Source: Trileptium ribeirensis
Taxonomy: Eukaryota > Nematoda > Enoplea > Enoplida > Thoracostomopsidae
Direction of reading: 5' to 3'
Length of the DNA: 64,000 bases
Assembly (NCBI GenBank): GCA_030248225.1
Contig: JASANE010021112.1
Coordinates: 23,129 to 87,128, forward strand
The notes below the pieces were generated by a model, which saw only the letters and a program-made list of their open reading frames with translations, was not told the DNA's origin and did no database searches. The position numbers were made by a program, and so were the translations under genes. Shown piece after piece: positions 33,880 to 46,700 of this stretch (positions are counted from its first letter, which is position 1; the number at the start of each line of letters is the position of its first letter).

Positions 33880-35047
33880 TTGTGACACTCGTTTAACACT
33901 CACAATTTATGTTATATATGTTTGCGTTAATATTCCGCTTGGCTCGTTTTGTTATTGTGCCCTCGTACATGTGGCTTTTGGAATTGTTGGCCACGTCGCG
34001 TATTACGAACAGGTGTCGCCGTTGCGGTCGCCGCATCTGAGCCAGTCTAGTGTGTCAGTAGTCACAAGGGGCATTTTTCAGGATTGCTTACTAATTGCTT
34101 ACTTTATCTAATTTAATATCTATCATCAATATAGCCGTTGTATTTTACCAAATTCGGCGTCATTAATTCATTTGTGTCGCTTTGTCTCGATTCCGACTCG
34201 TTAATTTATCACAAGTGCCCGATTGCTCGTCGCTGTTCAGACATCGCTATCTCCGTTTTGCCCGGGACTACTGGTAGCTATTTTATATCGTACCCGACTA
34301 TCGATCGTCGGTCGTCTGTGCGCTGTACTAATTGGACTCGCTCGCCAGCTGCGCCACAGTGAACGATTATTGGACTGTTTGGAACTGTCAATTTGCCCAA
34401 TATCGCCGACAACCTCGCTCTGCTGCATTCACAAACCATCCTTCGTACGTCAATCGTTTTAGTGATTCTTGCCCGCGCCTCATCCGACTCACGGGACTGG
34501 TTCTTTGCTGCTGTCGCTGGATATCTGGACGTATCGCCAGTTGGACTGCGTTGGACGTGTTGCGGAAAGATCTCGCGTATTGGACATTTGATCTGGAAGC
34601 AGCTGAATCCGAAGAGTTGGACATTGTAAATTGCTTTAGCTGTATCTTTGATTTTTATACCATTTTGCTTACGTTAATTTGTGCTTGTGTTTGCTTGAAT
34701 CTAATCAGTAACGTAGCGTTGTTAGGATTCGTTGGTTTAACGACTGTGACCATAATAGCGAATTCGCCTGTCGGACTGTTTGCTTCAGTGCTTACCGGGA
34801 CCGTTGCGTTTCTTAATTGATAACTGGAATATTAGGCGAGCTGTTTTTGGACTGTTTAGTCGTGTGGGTCAAGATAGTTTGGTTCAACGCTAACGTGATC
34901 GTTTGTCCTCGCCCTAATACATTTTTGTGTATTCGCACGGGATTTAACGCACGCATTTGACACCTTTGGCTGTTAATTAGACGCTAGTCTTCCTATATTT
35001 AAGTATACGCATTTATTTATCAAAGTTGAGAGCCTACACTTACACCA
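33880..35047 (+). other. Presumed 5' leader of the gag-bearing retroelement
   Basis: GC-mixed sequence directly upstream of gag with no good coding frame. The 34,332-34,820 open frame starts from a TTG and lacks support. The core TGGAC(T/A) recurs about eight times between 34,331 and 34,870. I could not find a convincing tRNA primer-binding site or define an LTR, because no second LTR copy is in the window. A polyadenylation-like AATAAA at 32,841-32,846 may belong to an upstream LTR. Confidence 0.35.
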
Positions 35048-37240
35048 ATGCACCCTAACGTCAATCACAACGGAGATTTGGAGACTCGGGACTTTTTCGG
35101 CGCGACTGACGGACCGATGGAGGACACTGTACGGACTAGACCTCGACCGGCCGCAACTGCCGGCGAGCGGCCGTTGACGCCGCCACCACCTCGACCGACT
35201 GGACACTTGCGTCGTGGAGAATTTGCCGAAGCGCTCGGCGCGGACGCTAGTGCCACGAACGCGATCCTACACCACTTAACCACCCAGTCCTCTGGCCCTC
35301 CAATGATACCGTTAAGAGATATGCCGACTTTTGATGGGAAGCCTGGAGGTCAGGATTTCGAGGATTGGGTTCGAATGTACAACCGTCTCGCCAACGCCAA
35401 TGGTTGGGACGATCGTCGAAAACTGATTTGTGTACCTGCTCTCTTGCGTGGACCGGCAAGGGAGGCCTTCGAAGGCCTTCCACCGGCGAAGCGTCAAAGT
35501 TTTCTAGGACTTGTCGCCAACTTACGCTTTTTGTTTTCGTCTTCTCGTAGGCCTGAGAAATCATTATCAGGACTTTGCACTAGGCAACAAGGAGCAAACG
35601 AACCAGTCGCAATGTACGGACTAGAGCTGCAGAAGTTGTGTGATCGTGCCTTCCCCGATATGGAGGACGAGCAGAGGGACACTATGCTTCGTATGTTCTT
35701 TCAGAGGGGTTTACGGCCCGAAGTGCGCAGGCAAGTTCTCAACCAAATTCATGAATGCGAGACGTTTCGCGATACAGTAGCTGTTGCTAAGCGGTATGAG
35801 GACGCCAATGCTGCTTGCCCCGATCCAGACGCTTCGGTTACTAGTAAACCCCGCACCAAAACAGTAAACTCACTTCTTGAGGAGGGAGGTGAAGGTCTGA
35901 TCACACAGCTCCAGACTATGATAGAGGAACACCGTAAGGCAAACACTAGTAATAGTGATACGATCAGTCGATTGTTAGACGTAATTGACAAACGAGCTGA
36001 AAATACACGCCAATTAAATGCACTCGCGCCGCCATTCGTGCCAGGCTCGCCTGCTGCGCCGCCGTGCTTTCCGATACCACATATCACTTGCTATCGCTGT
36101 GGAGAACCAGGACATGTCATGCGCGACTGTCCGCATCCTGCGCGCTATCCGCCAGCAGCTAACAACGTGCTGCGCAACGCCGAACCGGTACCAGTTTATG
36201 CTTCTGGCGCTATACGTCGAGAGCCAACTCAGTACCAGCCGAGGAACTACGGAGGAGCCTATCCACGAAACGATAACTATCCTATGGGCCGTGGAGGTCC
36301 TCAGCAGCCTCCGCCTCGTCGCTTCGAGACCGGAGCTGGCCACCGAAATAATGTAGGATGGAGCAGTGGAGGAAACCGCCCTAGTTTGAACCAACCGAGA
36401 TATCAGTCTAACCGCCCACCCCCAGGTTTTGCTAATAATGCTCGCGGAAACGGAGACTACGCAGGTAACCGATACCCCGCTACATATAACAACCGGCAAG
36501 GACAGGCTAACGGATACCAGCGAGTCGCTAATGAGCGACCGCAGTTTGAGCGCAATATAGGTCCACAGCAACAGTCTAATCGTCCTTATGTAGGAAACGG
36601 AGGAAATAGGAACGGAGGTGCAGGAGAGCGCCGCCGATACCAGCTAAACTGTAGTGCTTCGCAAACAAAAGGTAATCGTGACCCTAGCCCAGCCACCACC
36701 CACCGTTTAGACGTGCTTAGTCGCGAGCTCGGCATGATCCAGGGTAAGTTAGGATATAGCGCCCCGACTGGACGAGTAAATGCTATTGCAATTGCAGACG
36801 AACCGCAGTACGACGACGACGGATATGAAATGAACCGAGACGACGATGACATGGACTTTTCCGAGATGACAGAGGGATTCGGTGAGAGGCATTTGAATGT
36901 GATTACGACTGCTCCTTGGGCTGGCGCCGCGCGTCTTCCTCGGAGTTGTAGTCCGTTCCAGCCGATTGACAATCCCGAAGATAGGACATTGAGTTTAACG
37001 GACGCCGACTATGAACAGCATTCGGACGATAGCACCAGCACTGTATTATATAGCACCGAAAATAGAAAATACCAAAAAGAGGGTTATTTGGGAGAGGGAT
37101 TGTATATGTCATGTGTGGCCGCTAGCATAGCTATTGGTGGAAACTCAACTCGCTCGCTTGCTGCGTTTCAACAACCTCAAACCATGCAAACTGGTGTCAG
37201 GCTAGAAGTTTCGAAAATGCACTACTTTCGTGCGCATTAA
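35048..37240 (+). CDS. gag: Ty3/gypsy-type Gag protein with CCHC zinc knuckle
   Basis: A 730-codon frame from ATG. Residues about 90-260 have a capsid-like retrotransposon Gag pattern (MPTFDGKPGGQDFEDWV, then LRGPAREAFEGLP and FFQRGLRPEVRRQVL). A zinc knuckle follows with Cys348, Cys351, His356 and Cys361 (CYRCGEPGHVMRDC), the RNA-binding nucleocapsid type. After it come a Gly/Asn/Arg/Gln-rich tract (about 390-530) and an acidic tract (about 590-625). Gag assembles the particle around the element RNA. No protease or reverse transcriptase follows; the sequence downstream looks like ordinary host DNA. It is therefore a solo gag from a truncated or split element. The last 60 or so residues may be read-through into flanking DNA, since the composition changes near 37,060. 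Confidence 0.88.
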   Translation: MHPNVNHNGDLETRDFFGATDGPMEDTVRTRPRPAATAGERPLTPPPPRPTGHLRRGEFAEALGADASATNAILHHLTTQSSGPPMIPLRDMPTFDGKPGGQDFEDWVRMYNRLANANGWDDRRKLICVPALLRGPAREAFEGLPPAKRQSFLGLVANLRFLFSSSRRPEKSLSGLCTRQQGANEPVAMYGLELQKLCDRAFPDMEDEQRDTMLRMFFQRGLRPEVRRQVLNQIHECETFRDTVAVAKRYEDANAACPDPDASVTSKPRTKTVNSLLEEGGEGLITQLQTMIEEHRKANTSNSDTISRLLDVIDKRAENTRQLNALAPPFVPGSPAAPPCFPIPHITCYRCGEPGHVMRDCPHPARYPPAANNVLRNAEPVPVYASGAIRREPTQYQPRNYGGAYPRNDNYPMGRGGPQQPPPRRFETGAGHRNNVGWSSGGNRPSLNQPRYQSNRPPPGFANNARGNGDYAGNRYPATYNNRQGQANGYQRVANERPQFERNIGPQQQSNRPYVGNGGNRNGGAGERRRYQLNCSASQTKGNRDPSPATTHRLDVLSRELGMIQGKLGYSAPTGRVNAIAIADEPQYDDDGYEMNRDDDDMDFSEMTEGFGERHLNVITTAPWAGAARLPRSCSPFQPIDNPEDRTLSLTDADYEQHSDDSTSTVLYSTENRKYQKEGYLGEGLYMSCVAASIAIGGNSTRSLAAFQQPQTMQTGVRLEVSKMHYFRAH

Positions 37241-38382
37241 AAATGGCTGTCACTTCCTCTAAAACGTGGTCCCAGAAATAGTACAAATGGTTAGAAAAGG
37301 ATTGAATCAACGGCTGAGCATGTCCACAATGATATAAGCTGCAACTCCCTAACGTAACTAATGTTGACTTGGCCACATTGCGGATATTTTAGGCAATATT
37401 TGTTTGTTTGTTTCAGGTGGAAAGCGCATAGATATGACAGTAAATGTATGTTTATGGTAATATATAATGATATACCTTCTTGGGGAGAATCTGGCACGGA
37501 TTCAAGCAGCTTCTCCATTTCAAGCGAATCGAGACCTGAAATATCGGGACCTTGGTTAGGAATATTGTATGGAATAGTATAACAAACAGAAAGTCATTTC
37601 TACTTTCCATAAACATGATATGGCGTGAGCAAGAAAAGGTGTCTTTAGTTTTGGCCACGTGACGTTCGCATATCAGTATAAGTCTCGAACTTGGGCACCT
37701 GTTTCTCCGATCACCGTTCCAGAAAACCCATGCATTGTTACGCTCTGACAGCTCAGGGAGGTAGACCAGGGGCTCCTAGGGTCCGAAATCTCAGAGGGTG
37801 TAGCTTCTCCTCTGAACCCCTACTTCGGCATGTTTGCAGTAAACTGTAGCTCGTTATGCCCTTGTTTAAGTTCGATGCGGCCTTTTCGCTGCCTACTAGC
37901 AGAGGCTTCCGATGATATCGACAACCTAGCCCTGCAGCTCTTCGAGAGGGAGTCAGATATCAGAAAAGCAACCGTGATATGATGTAACTGCGTCGGCCAC
38001 CGATGTTTACTATTATTAATATAAATCTTACTAACTGATGACGTTTTGGTGGACTGAGACCCCTTTCCCCCAAGCTAACTTAAACAACCATTGTGGATAG
38101 CAGCGACCTAGCTAAAAATTTCTGGGAAGATTTCTGGGTGGTGGGAAGATACTCTGTGAATAGCTATTCATGCTATACCGATGCTAGCCGAAGGCGCGGA
38201 AATCATTTTTACGTCTCAACCTGTAGCGGATCCAGCTACAGCGTAAAGAGGCTGTCAATACTGAATTAGTTATAGTCAGTAAGCAAGTTTTACTCTCCAA
38301 CCGTAAGGGTCGGACATAAATATATTTGCACAATGCGGGGTGTCTTTACACTTTACGTCTCAGTTTCAAAATATTTCTTCAG
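37241..38382. other. No supported gene; one weak exon-like tract
   Basis: At about 37,418-37,580 (+) an acceptor-like TTGTTTGTTTCAG is followed by an open Ser-rich frame (ESGTDSSSFSISSESRPEIS). No homology is recognised and no clear donor follows. The remainder holds chance frames only. Confidence 0.3.
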
Positions 38383-38575
38383 GAAAAAGTCTTATGGGGA
38401 TACATCCGCATCACCAACGGCTACTTCTTTGATGGATAACCGAGACTATCGCAGTACATATAATAACACTGTTAAACGTTCTTCAACTGTGCCAAATAAG
38501 AACAATCCACCGCAGACTGAGTTTATACCTTTTCGCAGGGGCGCAGCACGCTATTCGAAAGTGGCGTGCGACTAA
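38383..38575 (+). CDS. Possible terminal exon, hydrophilic hypothetical tail
   Basis: After a good acceptor (ATATTTCTTCAG) the frame reads KKSYGDTSASPTATSLMDNR and continues polar to a stop at 38,573. An AATAAA lies about 260 bp downstream (near 38,836). It could be the cytoplasmic tail exon of a membrane protein whose other exons are not recognised, perhaps joined to the weak tract at 37.4 kb. It could equally be chance. Confidence 0.25.
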
Positions 38576-40265
38576 TACTGAGGATGGCATAAGGGAAAAT
38601 TGCGAGCGCCATTTTGGTAAAATTCTATTAAAATCCCGAAAAGTGTCAGGGTCCCCCTCTTGCCGAGCCCCTGTCTTTTTGCAAAAGTGAATTGAGAACT
38701 CATACAATCACTAATTATATGCATTACGTGTAAATTTCAATTGCAAATTTTAACATCGATTGGTTTACCGCTATATATTCTATTACATTGCTGTAATTGC
38801 AAAAGGATTTTGTTTTAACTGTGTAAAATGGAACATAAATAAATTACGTTAACGATAAACATTTCCTTTCAGTTATTATTAAGCGCTGTTTATCATATAA
38901 AAAAAATACCAGTTTGTTGCACAGCGATGTCGTCCATTTTATCACCCTGGCAACCATTGAATGTGTAGGTTCGGTCCAATACACTCGTTGAGCAATCGTT
39001 CACCACGTCTAAAGCTAAAAAATATGTGACTAAAAAAAAGCTTAAAATGGATTGAACATTTCTGATTTAATTGAAATGTACGTCGCATTCAAAACATCAA
39101 CAAGCTACGTTTTTGGAAACTACAGCCACATAAAATATGTCAGATGTATCCTGAAATTTGTTTACGCGGGCGTCGCAAGAGGGGATGGATGGGCAGTGGG
39201 GGCGGCCTTTGTTGCTGACAACCGAGAAAAATTACCGGATAGGGTTTTTATAAATGAGTGTGAACGAACGGCGCCCTTCACTTTTGAAAAGCTCACGACG
39301 CTCCTGCCTATATCTTCTTAAATGAAGTAGATGATGTGCTATAATTCGCTCCATAAGTAAGTTTGTTGATCGATTAAGGCATACGCAGTCTCGGCACCTG
39401 CTATATAGGCAAATTTATAGACGTTGCTTGAAACTGTAAGAGATTGAGCCCATTTCGCGACTCACAAACATTCAGCAATGGTTGCTCGGTGTGAAATTAA
39501 AAAGCGATTGTGAAACAGATAATAAACAGCGACTGTGAAACAGAACAGTGGTAAAGCTGATGATATTGCGTTGAACCGAACCAATTTGACGATTAAATTT
39601 TCCTTCACCTCGTTTGTAATGTATAATAATGATCACATCAAGAGAATGCAGTGCAAACAAAGTTATTTTGCACAGTTCGACACAGAACGAAACAATGTTG
39701 CTGCCAAATTCACTAAAATATATTTTATGAGAATAGCAGAAAATATTATGAGCTTCTACAAATTTTAAAAATCTACATGTTCCGCGGTTCCTCCTGACCG
39801 GAGCCATCTACCATGCCTAAGGCGAAGGACCTCGAACAAATAATGACTACCACGTCCACATGTTTTATGATTACACTTTATTACATTTACACTTTATGAT
39901 ACTTCCTAACCATATCCGACAAATATCGACACTCATTTGCCTATGCATCTCTGAATAGTGTCACGATGTTCTACGAAATTTTATCATGGCGCTTGAATGA
40001 GTAGCAGTTACCTGAACGTTCCTGCTGTAAGCTCAAATCAATACAGACCAGTTCATAAATCATCTTTCGATAACATTTAGTTTAACTTTCTGCTGCATTT
40101 ATTAAAGAACTCTTAAAACATCTTTCATTTAACGGCATCGTTAAAAATGTTATATTTCAAAAGCGCTGTAGGTATTTTAAGATGAGAAGCCAGTTGGGGT
40201 TTGGTTAATTTTATTTTGCCAGCTACGGTCTGAAAACCTAAATATCTTTATAAAATCTAACTTAC
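38576..40265. other. No supported gene
   Basis: AT-rich sequence. Frames at 39,052-39,321 (+) and 39,472-39,807 (-) lack motifs and splice context. The 3' exons of the minus-strand gene described at 40.3-52.4 kb should lie here or beyond but were not recognised. Confidence 0.35.
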
Positions 40266-40766
40266 ACGTGCAAGTTGTTACGAAGCACGGGTTGGCGGTT
40301 TGTTCTTGTTCAATTCCTGGCTCAGTATAATAATCGCTGCTCTGAAGACCAATAGCTTCTGTAATTGTGTTGATAAGAGTTTTAGACAAAGCTGTTTCGG
40401 GGACCGCATTACTAGTATTATTAACGTCACTGGCGTTAATGACTGGTGCCTGATCTCTGAGTGTCAAATTTTGATGTAATTTGGTTGTAGTAGATCCCGA
40501 ATCCAAATCGAATAATGTATTCCCATCGTCAAATTCCATGTTAAATCGCACTTGACGATTGTTTTTTGTACGAAGATATAATGACTTGTTGACGGAAGTA
40601 TATTTTGATGACTTGTATGGTGTTGATGTTCTGAAACTTTTGGCAGGTGAAATGCTACGATCGCAGTTACCCACTGCAGCTTGAACAATCGGGTCGTCAA
40701 CGAGACGGCTCTTGCTTACAGAACTATGACTAGTTTCTGTAAATAAACTTTGCGAGTCGTGCGATT
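40266..40766 (-). CDS. Hypothetical gene exon E, disordered Ser/Thr-rich
   Basis: Acceptor CATTCTTTCCAG, donor GTAAGT (reverse of 40,260-40,265). It is 501 bp and open, entering and leaving in phase 1. Residues include ESHDSQSLFTETSHSSVSKS, a basic SFRTSTPYKSSKYTS tract and later a Cys-containing end (CFVTTCT). Composition suggests an unstructured region, perhaps phosphorylated. Confidence 0.55.
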
Positions 40767-43700
40767 CTGGAAAGAATGTTATCAAACTAAATCATATAGA
40801 CCATCATATAGACCATTTATGTAGTGTCAGTAGTATAGCGAGCGGTATAATTGCGTGCAAGCGAAGGTTATAACTAAACCTTCGCTTGAATGATGCTTTT
40901 TGAAATCTTAAAAACACTTTATAATCGCAAAGTTAACAAATAATTGCAACATTAGAAAACTAAGCAATGAACCCGAAAGTTAAACTGTCACTTTAACCAA
41001 ATTGAAAGCAAATTTTCAAGTTGTCAGATAGGTAGTCATTAGAAATGATTACAGTCATAATGCAAACATTTCAACATTGCTTCTATATTTGAATAATATA
41101 TGTGCCTATAGTATCAGTATCAACCGAATAGTGTGTTTATGGCAGAAAAAGATTCAAAATTTACAAGATTATAATCTAAATTGCTTAAACTGAAGTGTTA
41201 TTGATTTGAGCTTGATAATTAATGTATTTACTTTGCTCCCTTTTATTGCACCTCACACGGCAGTATGCATATGATAATAAAGGCTTATCCGAGATCTTAT
41301 GATTGTAACAGGCGTATTTTTGATTAACATTACGCTAAATCTTGTTATTTCCAGGGGAAATTAATGTATAATTAGCGTGATTGCTTTCGGAAGCAAAAAT
41401 TTTTGCAGATGCAGTTGAGCGCGTGCCATTTAGTGCAGTAACAACAGTATATCATTTCATTCACTAGATGTCTACATGAAAGCAAAAAAGTTCTCCACCA
41501 TAAATTTTTAAACGTAAAATGATGTTGGAGATACTGTGTCTCTTAATGTTTGAATCTTCAGCTAAACAAAACGTGAAAATTGTGTCGCTTATTCCAGGTC
41601 TTAAGCCAGTATATTTTTGTACATATTTGTGTTTTCCATAATTTAAGAATACCTGGAGTTGGAAAAATATACATGCATGGTAAGTAAATAGTTTACGAAA
41701 TTACCGAATTCGTAGACATCAGAACTACCACAAGCATTATAGCTTCCGTTGCGGTAGCTTTCCTGTTCAGAATTGTCAGCCCTGCAACTGACGGGTGATT
41801 TTTCAACGCATAAGGACTGAACAATAGATCGCCTGCAGCCGCTACATGTACTCGATCCAACATCGTTTGACATCGCTGCTCTATGTCTCTTAATACCTGA
41901 AGTTGTATGGTCTTCAGGTGTCTTGGCCTGAACTTCCGACAATGCAGTTCCTCTCTACAATTATATATTGTACATGTGCATGTAGTAAGGCCGCATTTTA
42001 TTCCAGGTTTTATGCATGACTTGTTACTCACTTGTTGTAATGTAATTATTAAGTAGGATAGTATGCAATGTAAGTACGTAAAGCAATATTGTGCATGTTG
42101 CGTTAAAATCACTTTCAACTGGGAATGGTTGCTATTCGTCAGATTCTAAATAGCGTAAGATTTTTATTCACAGTTCTAAAACTAGCATAGTTTTAAGGTA
42201 CGCATAAATATATTATAAATATTGGAACTGAACGTAAAAATAAAGCTACTGACAATAATTTTCTGTAATATTGAGGCAGAATCGCTCGGTTATGTCGGAA
42301 GTGCTTATTTCATTCGCCTGCTATTCGCTAAGGTCGCTATGACTTCGTTAACTGGTGTCAAATTCAAAATACTATCAGAGCTATACATGGCTTATCATTG
42401 TAAACATTATGTGTTACTATTTGTGAACGCAATTATATTTCCTAAACTAACTAATAAGGCAGCCCGTAATACATAGCAAGATATCCTATACGAATGTACA
42501 TGTACAGTTTTTCTAGAATATCGCCTGGATGCTTCGCTGGGACTGTTTAGCGAATTAACGTTACTGCTAAGTATCGACTAGCCAGTACGAAATGAGAAAT
42601 ACCACAATACAGTGCAACAGCTAATGAGCTCGCTTAAAGCATATAGATATTTCATAGTTTCCCCTGAAGTCAAATTTTATCAGCCATTGTATAAATACTG
42701 ATGATAAAACTAACATTTAGGCCAATTCTGTCTCGAAACAGCAATGATAGAAGTAAAAGACACATGAACTATGGTTCAAAATTTGTCTATCTATTTACTG
42801 GTTTGGAGGATTTTGAAAAATATTGATGACTAGTACTAGTCTAATAGTACACAGAGTGTCAAAATTGTAACTAAATATCGCCAGCCTTTCATAAGATTCT
42901 CCAACAACAGCAATGCCTATACGATTTTGACATAAAATCGGTAGTATTTGCTCTCTTATTGAGTTTCTGATAGAATTATTGGCTGGATACTAGACTTTTG
43001 GTTGCATTATCCATCTGCTGCGAAATTTTTTTATCACATTACTTTAGCGGTTACTATGTGCAAATGAAAACAGCAAAGTTCGGCTTGCTTTGGGCTTAAA
43101 AGTGGATGTGTATTACCCTCGCAATACGGCAAGTTAGACATAAATTGACATTATGTCTTTTGACATTAAGTGGAGATTGTTACGGACCCATTCGTTAGCT
43201 ATGACCTCTGTTGTAATAATACTTAGCATTAGTGCAATAAACAGCTAAACAGGATCATCTACCTTATGACACAACAATTTTTAGTATTGAAAAATAGATT
43301 TTAGTGTTTCCGAGACTGGAAATGTTTTGAAGTAGGTTTTGGTCTTGTGCACCACATATTGTATGTAACGCCCAGCACTTAGACAAAAATTCATAGAGAT
43401 CCACTGAGCACAGCGGCGAAAATTTTAAAACGCACAACACTCGTACAAATAATGCTTGTTATTACCTGCTGGGAAACCCGACGGTGAATCGCATAATGGC
43501 TGAGCCAACGTAAAACTAACCCGTCATTACGCCTTACAACTTCAAAAATGTAGCACAGAGAAAAGAAGCCATAGTACTGTTCGGTCATATTTCATATCTG
43601 ATGTTGCGCGTGTTTTATTTGAGAACCCAATACCATTCACAAAACCCCCTATAATCCTGTCGTCTGAAAATAAGTATCGATACCGACAGTCAAGCGCGTT

Positions 43701-46700
43701 CGCAGACGATGCTCAACGCCACCTTCACGGATATGATTCTGTAATATAAAGAGACGATGCACTGCAGCACAAAGGTGCTATGCACAGTTTGAAAATAGCT
43801 GAAACAACGAAAATAAGTATATGTTCACACAAATATGGCAAAATTGCCAAATTCAGCTAAAGTATTATAAACCGATTGATTTCGATATATAGAAAACCCA
43901 TTTTAAACTTTATAGACATGAAAATATTTGCCTACTTACTTTTTTAGCAGCTTGACCCTGTCTTCGGATAACCTGAAGTAGAAATTAATTCTAAATACTG
44001 CATTGGCACGTAGGTTGCAATGTCACTTTTCTTTTATTGTCCAGAATGCCGGTATCCGTAATATCCGTAAATCGGGACACCGGGAACAAGCCAATAGTTT
44101 ATGCAAGTGATAACACAATGCTGCGCAATAATTTTGAATCTTTTTGGAGTCATTGTTTTGCAAAACGAAATGACATAACGCCATGCAGTACGTATAATTT
44201 AAAGATTAAACAAGCACTGAGTTCGGCTAAGCGGTGAGTGATGTTCAAATATATGAACTCTCCATGCGTCATGGGGTTTGAAGCTGTTTCAGGCACCATT
44301 CGAACTAAGCCTAAAATTTCTGATTTCGAACTTAGCCGATATATAGGGTGTCGACTGGTTGGACTATAAAACTACATATGTGTCGATGCACTCAAAAAAT
44401 AAAAACTATACTTAGTATAGCGTCTGTATATTTATGTCAAAATTTCTACTTTTATTATTAAATACAGAATTTCACACATGAAAACCGAAATATTTCGTCG
44501 ACCCTTTGCCAAAAATATAGAATTTTCAAATTTTGGCACGTTATTGCGTGTTTTACCTTACAACGCATATCTAATAAGTTATTAAGCATGCGGAATACGG
44601 CGGTTTTGTTATTGTAGCGTCCAGCTTGGCTGTATTATATTTTTTCGGCTTCAAGAGTTTTACGATCAACGAACCCGATCTCCAAAATGTAGTCTCATTT
44701 CATTTGTTTGGTTATTGCATGCAAAGCATCACGAGGTGTCTATATTGGTTTTCAAAAGGCTGAATAGAATGATTTGAATATCTGGAGTCCGGCGCACATA
44801 TTTCACGATTTTTCATAGGATTTTAATGGTTTTAAAGCCAAAAACCCGATTTCCACAATATAACCTTTCATCAATACTGTAGTACTGAGCATCAGAAATA
44901 GTCTATATATAGATTTGTAGGTATGCGGATCACGAATGTTTAGTTATCTAGAGACGAACATAAATATTTCATGCGTTTTAGGTTGTTTTAGAAGGGTTTA
45001 GGGTCGATAGGGTTTTACGGTATTAAATGGGTCCAGGGTTCCAGAGCTTTTAGGGTGATATATACGTCAAACTTGGCTTGTTGCAGGTGATTACACAAAA
45101 TGAAAACTTATACACGAAGCTGTGCTCGTTCCGGCTCACCCTCGTATGCGAGATACTAGTTTTTTTATTAAAAGCCATAATTGCTGGTTTCCAGCTTAAG
45201 GCGACTTAATTGATTTTATATTATAATACCTATAGGAAAACTGCTAATGCAAGTGTAAATTTAATCTGCGCTCGTCCGCCACCCTATTCCATTATATCTT
45301 ATACAAATTTATACGGATCGATTTCGGTTATTTAAAATTCGGGGAAGAGTATTAGCGAAAACATCGCTCTGAGAATAAAATTAAGCAATTTTGTCTTCGC
45401 GAAAATGCAAGAAAAATATCACCGAGTTTTTGCCAAGCAAAATTTATCCTTTGTCGTAATTTTGCCAAGCAAAATTTATCCTAAGATAATCTAGTTCTTA
45501 TGGCGAACACTATGAACTAAACTATGGGTACGACTTGTTATAACACCACTATTATTCTAAATTTGTTTGTGAACAAATTTAGAATTTGTTAGAATTATAA
45601 ATTAAATTGATAGGCATTCAGCAACAGCTTTTCTGCAGATTGAAAGTCGAAACCAGAGCGTGAACTTTTCACAGTTTGCGGCTAGTGAAACAACTCGAAT
45701 TTAGCATCTTTTCCGTAACACGGGTTGGTTAGTACAAAATAGGACGTTTGGGTGACCATATTATGTTTAATCAAAATAGCATACCTGTAATCTAGCACGC
45801 ATAACCTTCATCTTGGCTTTGTTGTCTGATGTATCATAATTCGGCAAAAACTCCCTTCCTGCTTTTTCCCTAAAAATAAAGTCTATTATGTCAATAAGTG
45901 CTCCATTTGACTTCTGTTGAATGCAAGCTGTATAATTATTACGTATGCTACCCGTGTTTCGCATGTGAATAACAAGAGTGTCTAACAACAATTGAATTCT
46001 GTGCCAAGTTCTCAAGTTGCGGACGTGAATGATTTGTGTTTTTATCTGAGATATCAATTATACTCTTATATAATTATACTCAAATATCAATCTCAATTTT
46101 TTTGAGTATAATTTCGCAATATGCTCAAATTTTATAGGGAATAGAAACTTATCCGTTAATAGAAAACAGTCATTTCCACCAAAGCAGCACATGTCGCAAT
46201 ACCATTTTCTAGTTATACACTTTTCGGAAATAACTGCAACGTCTTAGTTTTTAGTTCTTAGAAAAGGATAGTGATTTAATCTAGAAGTATATTCTCAAAC
46301 TAAACGGCTCAACAAAATCACTCGGGACTATTTTTAGCTATCTATTCGTTAGACTACAGGTGATAATATGTCCTCCATATGTGGTTATAAAGTTGTTTTA
46401 CAATGCTACCATTCATTGATCAGCTATCACTTAACGTCTGTCCAAACCTCTTCACACTGATTTGCAGCTTCCAATGCGCGTTGGTTAATAAACTTTTTAT
46501 ATATTGCTGTTGTTAGCTAAATTGGATTGCTGCTGCCCTTCTGAATTAATTCTGTTGCACATACGGTAAATTATTAGGCATTTAAATGTGCACAAGTCTC
46601 CATACCAGATCAAAACAAATTTTGCACTAATAGTGACCTCAGCATTTGAAACCGACATAAAATAGGCATAATGATAATACAATCAAAGAAATATATCGTT

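Noticed and set aside
34332..34820. 162-codon frame with a hydrophobic C-terminal end upstream of gag
   Set aside because: It starts from TTG, has no family resemblance, overlaps other equally open frames, and lies in the presumed leader.
31260..35047. Defined LTR and primer-binding site for the gag element
   Set aside because: No second LTR copy is in the window and no convincing match to a tRNA 3' end was found, so boundaries would be guesses.
36014..36571. 185-codon minus-strand frame inside gag
   Set aside because: Antisense shadow of the Gly/Asn/Arg-rich part of gag.
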